Part shown: in pieces, positions 58,636 to 64,000 of the stretch
Layout: each line of letters begins with the position of its first letter
Numbering within the stretch: position 1 is the first letter of the stretch
Source: Paenibacillus sp. FSL H8-0048
GTDB taxonomy: Bacteria; Bacillota; Bacilli; Paenibacillales; Paenibacillaceae
DNA: 64,000 nucleotides
Direction: 5' to 3'
Assembly (NCBI RefSeq): GCF_038002825.1
Contig: NZ_JBBODF010000001.1
Location: 868,001-932,000 of the forward strand
Position numbers and translations under genes: made by a program
Notes under the pieces: generated by a model
What the model was told of the DNA's origin: nothing
Database searches by the model: none
The model's input: only the letters and a program-made list of their open reading frames with translations

Positions 58636-59696
58636 TCCGCTTCCCCCCAGACCTGGCGGACGGCCTGCACGGCCGGTTCAGCATCCAGCTTCAGCAGTCT
58701 GGCCAGCGTCTGTACCGCTGCTTCCACACTTTCGCGGCTTGCATTCGTTCCGAAATGGTTCATCCGCAGCAGTTGACCGAATAACTCCCCGTCCCCTGGA
58801 GCTATGATACCGATAGGCTGCTTGATCAGCAGAAGCGGCTGCTCGTCAATCCGGACAGTCGTAGTCAGCGTAGAATAATGCCTGCTGTCCTTCTGCCAAG
58901 GTGCAAGCCCAAGCTCCATGATCCCGGCGACAGCAGAAGCCGCTGCACGTTCATGCCTCTTGATTACTTGTGACAGTCCCTCCTCGGCAACAGCTTCCAG
59001 GGCTTCGATCAGGGCTCTGGCTTCCAGGACCGGGATATTCGGCGGGACGCGGAGCGGCGCAGCGCCATCCTGTGACGGCTGCAGATCCAGCAAGGACAGA
59101 ATGGAATTGCGCGGAGCCCGTTCGTTCGACTCCAGGAAGGCCCAACCGCGGGGAGAAATACTGACCGCGCTGATTCCGTTAGGACCGGCGAGCGCTTTTT
59201 GCGCACCCATTACAGCGAAATCTACTGCCCACTCATCCACAGACAGCGCCTCTCCCCCGACAGCAGACACGGAATCCGTTATCGTAATCAGGTCGTGCCT
59301 GCGGGCCAGCTTGAAGATCTCCTCCGCCGGGTTCGAGCCGCCTGTAACCACCTCTGCCTGCACCAAAGAAATCGCAACCGGCTGATGCAGCTCAATCGCT
59401 GCGGCGACCTCCTCTACTGTAACCACCTGGTCAAACGGAACCTTCACTTCCTTAACCGTGGCCCCGCCGCGCGTAAGCCACTCTCCGAACAAGCTGCCGT
59501 AAGGTCCGGTTACTATGTTCAGAATCGTACGTCCCGGCGCTGCAATTCCTGCTGCTACCGCCTCAATGCCTAGAATCGCCTCTCCCGGAATGATTGCCGG
59601 AGGATGCTGTGTCCCAAATAACCGGGACAGCTGCTGTGTTAATGTGTCCAGCTCAGATAACGTCAATGGTACGAATCCTGTAGTTTGACGGTTCAT
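58632..59696 (-). CDS. PLP-dependent class V aminotransferase (alanine-glyoxylate type)
   Basis: A 354-residue class V aminotransferase: cofactor Asp D141 (T-D-S-V-S-A-V-G-G), Lys K167 (M-G-A-Q-K-A-L-A-G) for the Schiff base, and P-G-E-A near residue 37. It resembles alanine-glyoxylate and serine-pyruvate aminotransferases or phosphonate-type transaminases. ATG 59696 follows AGGAGG; the frame can be read from 59798 but that lies inside the ATPase gene. It is encoded between a peptide ABC importer and an amidohydrolase, suggesting transamination of an imported amine. Confidence 0.87.
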   Translation of the reverse strand: MNRQTTGFVPLTLSELDTLTQQLSRLFGTQHPPAIIPGEAILGIEAVAAGIAAPGRTILNIVTGPYGSLFGEWLTRGGATVKEVKVPFDQVVTVEEVAAAIELHQPVAISLVQAEVVTGGSNPAEEIFKLARRHDLITITDSVSAVGGEALSVDEWAVDFAVMGAQKALAGPNGISAVSISPRGWAFLESNERAPRNSILSLLDLQPSQDGAAPLRVPPNIPVLEARALIEALEAVAEEGLSQVIKRHERAAASAVAGIMELGLAPWQKDSRHYSTLTTTVRIDEQPLLLIKQPIGIIAPGDGELFGQLLRMNHFGTNASRESVEAAVQTLARLLKLDAEPAVQAVRQVWGEAE

Positions 59697-59721
59697 ATAG
59701 TCCTCCTGATGTGTTGAATGT

Positions 59722-60474
59722 TCAATATTGCGGCATCTTGGGCACCGCAGACAATAGCTCACGGCTGTATTCATGCTGGGGCCGGACGAAGAACTCATCC
59801 TTCGAATTCACCTCGACCAGCTGCCCCTGACGCATAACAGCGACAGTATCGCTGACGGCATGAATGACTCCCAGATCATGGGAGATGAACAGCATCGTCA
59901 GATTAAGCTCGGCTTGCAGCGTATGGAACAGCTCCAGTACACTGCGTTGCACTGAGACATCCAGTGCGCTTGTGGGCTCATCGGCAATCAGCAGGCTAGG
60001 CTCTACACTTAGTGCGCGGGCAATGGCAATCCGCTGGCGCTGGCCGCCGGAGAATTCATGCGGATATCTGTCCAGGGATCTGGCATCCAGCTCCACCCGG
60101 CTCAGCAGCTCCTTACTTCTGCGCTCAACCTGCGAACGCTCTACAATCCGGTGGAACAGCAAGGCTTCCGCCAGAATCTGCCGGACGGAATGCCTGGGAT
60201 TGAGGGAAGAATCCGGATTCTGAAAAATCATCTGAATCTGCTTATGCTGTGTCTTGCTCCGCTTCCTGCCTAACGGCTCCGCGCCCAGCAGAAGCTGTCC
60301 TGCATCCGGGGTGATCAGTCCGGCGATGACCCGGGCCAGCGTAGACTTCCCGGAGCCGGACTCACCGACAAGCCCCAGCGTGGTATGCCGCTCAAGCTCC
60401 AGCCGGATCTGATCGAGGGCGGTGAACCCGCCATAACGGACAGTTACATCCTGCACCTGTAGAGCTACTTCCAT
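59722..60474 (-). CDS. Oligopeptide-type ABC importer ATPase, OppF/DppF
   Basis: A 250-residue ATPase with Walker A G-E-S-G-S-G-K-S-T, Q-loop F-Q-N-P, signature F-S-G-G-Q-R-Q-R, Walker B L-L-I-A-D-E-P-T-S-A-L and S-H-D. It overlaps the OppD-type stop by 10 bp, with AAGGAGG inside that gene. It heterodimerises with OppD. It lacks the long C-terminal oligopeptide extension, so it is short for DppF. Confidence 0.9.
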   Translation of the reverse strand: MEVALQVQDVTVRYGGFTALDQIRLELERHTTLGLVGESGSGKSTLARVIAGLITPDAGQLLLGAEPLGRKRSKTQHKQIQMIFQNPDSSLNPRHSVRQILAEALLFHRIVERSQVERRSKELLSRVELDARSLDRYPHEFSGGQRQRIAIARALSVEPSLLIADEPTSALDVSVQRSVLELFHTLQAELNLTMLFISHDLGVIHAVSDTVAVMRQGQLVEVNSKDEFFVRPQHEYSRELLSAVPKMPQY

Positions 60475-61229
60475 GAGCCCCCGCCTCCTTCCAGCTCAGG
60501 CAGAGCGAGTACCGAATCCATTAACATCTGTGTATAAGCCTCAGCCGGATGCCGCAGCAGACTGTGCGTCTCACCTTGCTCCATGATCCGGCCCTGCTTC
60601 ATTACAACCAGTCTGGAGCAGAGATTGGCGGCAATCGCCAGGTTGTGGGTTACAAAAACCATAGCGAAGCCCAGCTCCTCCTGAAGACTCGTAATCGTAT
60701 CTATAATCTGGCGCTGAACCGTCACATCCAGCGCGGTGGTCGGCTCATCGCAGAGCAGAATGCCCGGCTTGCAGGCCAGCGCCAGCGCAATGACGACACG
60801 TTGGCACTGGCCGCCGGAGAGCTGCCCCGGATAGCGGTCTTGTGTCTTCAGCGAAGCTGGAAGGCCGAGTCTTTCAAGCAGCTCCAGGGCAATGCGCCGT
60901 GCAGCCTTAAGGCTGGTTCTTTGTCTGTAATAGACAACCTCGGTCAGCTGCTTCACTACCGGGCATAGCGGGTCCAGCGCCCCTCTGGGGTCCTGGAACA
61001 CCATGGCACTGCTCACCTTGCTGCGGACCGCTCCCCCAGTCTGCTCCACCCCGCGCGGAAGCAGGCCGAGAATGGCCCGCAGTGTCAGCGATTTGCCGGA
61101 GCCGGATTCGCCCACCAGTCCGAGGCTTTCGCCGCGTTCCAGGGAGAAGCTGACACTGTTAACCAGGATTTCTGTGGAAGAGGCAGCGAGTGTCAGTTCT
61201 TCGAGTTCAAGCACAGGTTGTGTTGTCAT
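60465..61229 (-). CDS. Oligopeptide-type ABC importer ATPase, OppD/DppD
   Basis: A 254-residue ATPase: Walker A G-E-S-G-S-G-K-S-L near residue 38, Q-loop F-Q-D-P, signature L-S-G-G-Q-C-Q-R, Walker B L-L-C-D-E-P-T-T-A-L and H-loop V-T-H-N. ATG 61229 overlaps the permease stop (ATGA) and follows GGAGGAGAAAAGG; the frame from 61325 lies inside the permease gene. It is shorter than usual OppD because the C-terminal domain is reduced. Confidence 0.9.
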   Translation of the reverse strand: MTTQPVLELEELTLAASSTEILVNSVSFSLERGESLGLVGESGSGKSLTLRAILGLLPRGVEQTGGAVRSKVSSAMVFQDPRGALDPLCPVVKQLTEVVYYRQRTSLKAARRIALELLERLGLPASLKTQDRYPGQLSGGQCQRVVIALALACKPGILLCDEPTTALDVTVQRQIIDTITSLQEELGFAMVFVTHNLAIAANLCSRLVVMKQGRIMEQGETHSLLRHPAEAYTQMLMDSVLALPELEGGGGSWK

Positions 61230-62095
61230 CCTTTTCTCCTCCAAATATCGGCTAGTCCGTCCCCCAGGAGAGATAGCGCAATTCCCGTATACACGACTGC
61301 GAACCCGGGAACCGCCGACAGCCACCAGGCTGTGGTAATGAAGGGCTGTCCGTCAGCGATCATTGTTCCCCAATCCGGCGTAGGCGGGGCAATCCCTATC
61401 CCCAGATACCCCAGTGTAACGATGGCTACCAGGAGTCCGATCATATCCGTCATCAGCACGACAACGGCTTGCGGCAATACATTCGGCAGAAGATGGCGCA
61501 GAAGGATGCGGTGTCCGGGCAGACCAAGCGTCTGCGCCGAGGCAATCCATTCCTGCTTCCGGAAGGACGCGCTAAGTCCTCTGACCACACGGGCGAATAC
61601 AATCCAGCCTACGAGAATGAAGGTGATATAGATTCCGCGCTCCCCTGCCCCGCTGGCGAAGGCCACGATAATGACGATCAGATAGAACGGGAAGGCAATA
61701 AAAGTATCCGTGATCAGCGATATGATTCTATCGGTCCATTTGCCATAGTATCCCGAGATCATGCCCAGCATGACGCCCGTGCAGAACGGAATAATCTCAG
61801 CCAGCACCATGATCGTCAGATCCGTCCGGGCGGCATAGATCAGCCTGGTGAACAAATCACGGCCAAGCTGGTCGGTACCGAGCCAGTGAGCTGCGGAAGG
61901 CGGCTGCAGGAAGGCGCTCAGATTCTGCTCCGTCGGGTTGTAGGGACTTAAGTAAGGGATAAATATAGCGAGCAGTATAAGTATTGCGAACATAATGATC
62001 CCGATCAGCAGTGACGGGGTATTCAGTACTCTTCGGAGTCCGCTTGCGGGCTTCCCGAGGTCCGGCAGGGTTGTGTCGATCTGTGTAGTATTCAT
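61226..62095 (-). CDS. Oligopeptide-type ABC permease, OppC/DppC
   Basis: A 289-residue permease with six TM helices and an N-terminal OppC-type segment before TM1, the D-Q-L-G-R-D-L-F-T-R-L motif near 80, and the cytoplasmic EAA-like loop E-W-I-A-S-A-Q-T-L-G-L near 195. ATG 62095 overlaps the DppB stop by 4 bp (ATGA). Second permease of the importer. Confidence 0.92.
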   Translation of the reverse strand: MNTTQIDTTLPDLGKPASGLRRVLNTPSLLIGIIMFAILILLAIFIPYLSPYNPTEQNLSAFLQPPSAAHWLGTDQLGRDLFTRLIYAARTDLTIMVLAEIIPFCTGVMLGMISGYYGKWTDRIISLITDTFIAFPFYLIVIIVAFASGAGERGIYITFILVGWIVFARVVRGLSASFRKQEWIASAQTLGLPGHRILLRHLLPNVLPQAVVVLMTDMIGLLVAIVTLGYLGIGIAPPTPDWGTMIADGQPFITTAWWLSAVPGFAVVYTGIALSLLGDGLADIWRRKG

Positions 62096-63081
62096 GATTT
62101 CCCCTTCGTTCTGGGATCAAGCCACCCGGAGATGATTTCGATCAGCAGACTGATAATTACAACAGCCAGTGCACAATAGAGTGCTATCCCCTGAATCACC
62201 GGAAAATCTCTGTTCGAGATGGAGGTGAACAGCAGGCTGCCGATGCCCTTGATCCCGAAGACCTGCTCCACAACGAGTGTTCCCCCGATCAGGTAGGACA
62301 CATTCACTCCCAGCAGCATCAGAGTCGGCAACGCCGAATTGCGCAGCACATGCTTGAACAGGATTACCCTGGACGGAATTCCAGCTGCACGGAGAGTAAC
62401 AACGAATTCGGATTCCAGTACCTCCAGCATTTGTGCACGCAGCGAGCGGACCAGCGTAGGAATCTGTGAAAAAGCAATCGTGACCGCCGGAAGCACCAGA
62501 CTATGGAGCGTACCCGGCCAGCCTTCGCCGATTCCCCCTACCGGGAACCAGCCCAGCCGCACGCTGAAGAACAGAATGAACAGAATCCCAACCCAGAAGA
62601 CCGGCATCCCCAGGGTAACCGCTGGAATAATGCGGATCAGATGGTCGAGCAGCTTGTCCTTGTGGGTGGCAGCAACCGTTGCCAGCAGCAGAGCTATAAT
62701 TATCGCAAGCACCGAAGCTATTACAATCAGCAGCAGGGTGACCGGAGCACGCTCTGCAATGAGCTCTCTGGTTGAGGTGCCGGCAATAATGGAGTTCCCG
62801 GTATCTCCCTGAGTGAACAGCAGCTTCACGAACCGGGTGAACTGATCCCACAAGGAGAGATCCAGTCCCAGTGTGTGGTGCATATTCTTAAGCGCTTCAG
62901 GTGTGCTGTATTCACCGAGAATCATTTTGGCGGGGTCGCCGGGTACAATTCGGATCAGGAAAAAGACCGCCGTCATTACGCAGAGGATAACAAGTAAGGC
63001 TCTTACAAGGGCTAAGGCCAGCCACTTGTAAGAACCGTTGTTTCCAGCTGCACCGCTCAGGGTCAGCTTGGATTTCATCAT
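62092..63081 (-). CDS. Oligopeptide-type ABC permease, OppB/DppB
   Basis: A 329-residue permease with TM helices at about 22-44, 115-140, 150-172, 190-210, 250-275 and 295-320, the R-I-V-P-G-D-P motif after TM1 and the loop L-E-V-L-E-S-E-F-V-V-T-L-R-A-A-G near residue 225. ATG 63081 overlaps the binding-protein stop (ATGA). First permease of the importer; transports peptides, nickel or other amines. Confidence 0.92.
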   Translation of the reverse strand: MMKSKLTLSGAAGNNGSYKWLALALVRALLVILCVMTAVFFLIRIVPGDPAKMILGEYSTPEALKNMHHTLGLDLSLWDQFTRFVKLLFTQGDTGNSIIAGTSTRELIAERAPVTLLLIVIASVLAIIIALLLATVAATHKDKLLDHLIRIIPAVTLGMPVFWVGILFILFFSVRLGWFPVGGIGEGWPGTLHSLVLPAVTIAFSQIPTLVRSLRAQMLEVLESEFVVTLRAAGIPSRVILFKHVLRNSALPTLMLLGVNVSYLIGGTLVVEQVFGIKGIGSLLFTSISNRDFPVIQGIALYCALAVVIISLLIEIISGWLDPRTKGKS

Positions 63082-64000
63082 TTAGTTAGCCGGACATCTT
63101 CCAGACGGATGCTGCCGTTAGGCAGAACCACAAGTCCGTCCACAGAAGACCGCGCGCCGATCAGAATATCCGGATAGTACAGCGGAATGTAAGGAACTTC
63201 ATCGGCAAGCGTCTGTAAAAGCTCGGTGTAGATGGCAGCCCGTCCTTCACCATCAGCAGTCTTCTGGCCTTCATACAGCAGCTTGGTTACCTTCTCATTC
63301 GTGTAATGCGTCCAGTACGATTTGCTGAAGCCTTCCGGGTCGGTCTGGAACGCCAGAATCGAGTTCGCTTCCGGGGAATCCGCCTGACCGCTGTTCAGCA
63401 TCGCTGCGAAATCATAAGCGAAGAAGCGTTCACGGAAGGTGGCCAGCTCCACCGATTCAATCTCAATCTTGATCCCGATCGCCTGGCCGGCGGCCTGGAT
63501 AATCTGGGCTTCCTGGGCCCGGGTGCTGTTGCCGGAAGCAACCAGCAGCTTCGTGGAGAAGCCGTCAGGGAAGGCCGATTTGGCCAGCTCTGCCTTGGCA
63601 GCCGCCGCATCGAAATCCAGCGTCTTCAGCGTATCATTGGCGTTGTAAGGAATCGTTGGCGGCAGCAGGGATTTCGCAGTCTGTGCATAGCCGAAAGTCA
63701 AGGCCTTGGTCAGTCCGTCACGGTCAAGCGCCAGCGCCAGCGCCCGGCGGACATGCACATCGGAGAAATGCTTGTCCAGGGTGTTGAAGAAGAGCTGCTC
63801 AGTCACCCAGCTGCCGTTCGTAACCACCGTTGTGTCTGCACCGTCCTTGATCTCGCCTGCATTCTGTAACGACAGGGCTTCAACTGCATTCACCTCTCCG
63901 GCTTTCAACTGGTTGATGGCTTGGCTGTCGTCCTGAATTAGCTTATAGACAAGCTTGTCGATATAAGGCTTACCTTCCTTCCAGTAGTTAGTATTCTTGG
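63078..64000 (-). CDS. Peptide-type ABC substrate-binding protein (5' end outside window)
   Basis: The C-terminal 306 or so residues of a family 5 binding protein; the frame is open to the right edge (K-N-T-N-Y-W-K-E-G at the border). Family hallmarks are F-F-N-T-L-D-K-H-F-S-D-V-H-V-R-R-A-L-A-L-A-L-D-R split over residues 60-85 of the visible part, Y-I-P-L-Y-Y-P near the end and A-R-S-S-V-D-G-L-V-V-L-P-N-G. The signal peptide and lipobox are not visible. It leads the importer-aminotransferase-amidohydrolase operon and determines its substrate, which cannot be read from this part. Confidence 0.92.
   Translation of the reverse strand, partial: KNTNYWKEGKPYIDKLVYKLIQDDSQAINQLKAGEVNAVEALSLQNAGEIKDGADTTVVTNGSWVTEQLFFNTLDKHFSDVHVRRALALALDRDGLTKALTFGYAQTAKSLLPPTIPYNANDTLKTLDFDAAAAKAELAKSAFPDGFSTKLLVASGNSTRAQEAQIIQAAGQAIGIKIEIESVELATFRERFFAYDFAAMLNSGQADSPEANSILAFQTDPEGFSKSYWTHYTNEKVTKLLYEGQKTADGEGRAAIYTELLQTLADEVPYIPLYYPDILIGARSSVDGLVVLPNGSIRLEDVRLTK

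Overview
The window looks like chromosomal DNA of a Paenibacillus-type Gram-positive bacterium. The support is indirect but consistent: moderate GC, strong GGAGG ribosome sites with frequent TTG/GTG starts, S-layer homology (SLH) surface proteins, YesM/YesN-type two-component systems beside YteP/YtcP-type sugar permeases, bacillithiol (BshB2/YojF) genes, LutABC, BlaI/M56, CcpA-like and Fur-like sites. No rRNA, tRNA, phage or CRISPR was seen. The window cuts a gene at both ends.

Layout. 0-3.7 kb: tail of an unknown protein, MFS exporter, two small cytosolic proteins, WYL regulator. 3.7-5.6 kb: a 51-bp palindromic repeat array split by a 1.6-kb IS110-family element. 5.6-12.6 kb: a large SLH-anchored GH53 galactanase, a serine hydrolase, a glycerophosphodiesterase and an EEP-family phosphatase. 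12.8-19 kb: a P-loop protein and an OmpR/HK/FtsX-permease/ATPase module. 19-21 kb: TetR regulator with a condensation-like protein. 21-24.4 kb: FNR-like regulator, rubredoxin, rubredoxin reductase and flavodiiron protein (O2/NO detoxification) with a Fur-like box. 24.8-28.3 kb: BlaI/M56 pair, alpha/beta hydrolase, DUF2239 protein with a striking operator. 28.4-28.6 kb: second 51-bp array. 28.7-33.2 kb: aldehyde dehydrogenase divergent from lutABC, which together could take lactaldehyde to pyruvate under CcpA control. 33.2-36.6 kb: bacillithiol-related operon with two BshB2 paralogues and YojF. 36.7-42.3 kb: copper-amine-oxidase-like surface protein, a second HK/RR pair, SDR/LysR pair. 42.3-52.6 kb: GH2 enzyme, YesMN-type two-component system (its regulator broken by an in-frame stop) and a sugar ABC importer. 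52.8-55.5 kb: ABC-F ribosome-protection gene with a transcription-attenuation leader, and a HAD phosphatase. 55.6-57.4 kb: secreted protein and an 11-unit 51-bp array. 57.4-64 kb: seven-gene operon of an oligopeptide-type ABC importer, a PLP aminotransferase and an amidohydrolase.

The least explained content lies between genes. One family of 26-bp hairpins recurs at exact 51-bp period in three places. A second, AT-rich hairpin group uses 51/62/51-bp spacing. A 160-200-bp dispersed element occurs twice with a conserved nested-hairpin shape. The IS110 element sits in the loop of a first-family hairpin, and its non-coding end carries matches to the target and to its own end, as expected for a bridge RNA.
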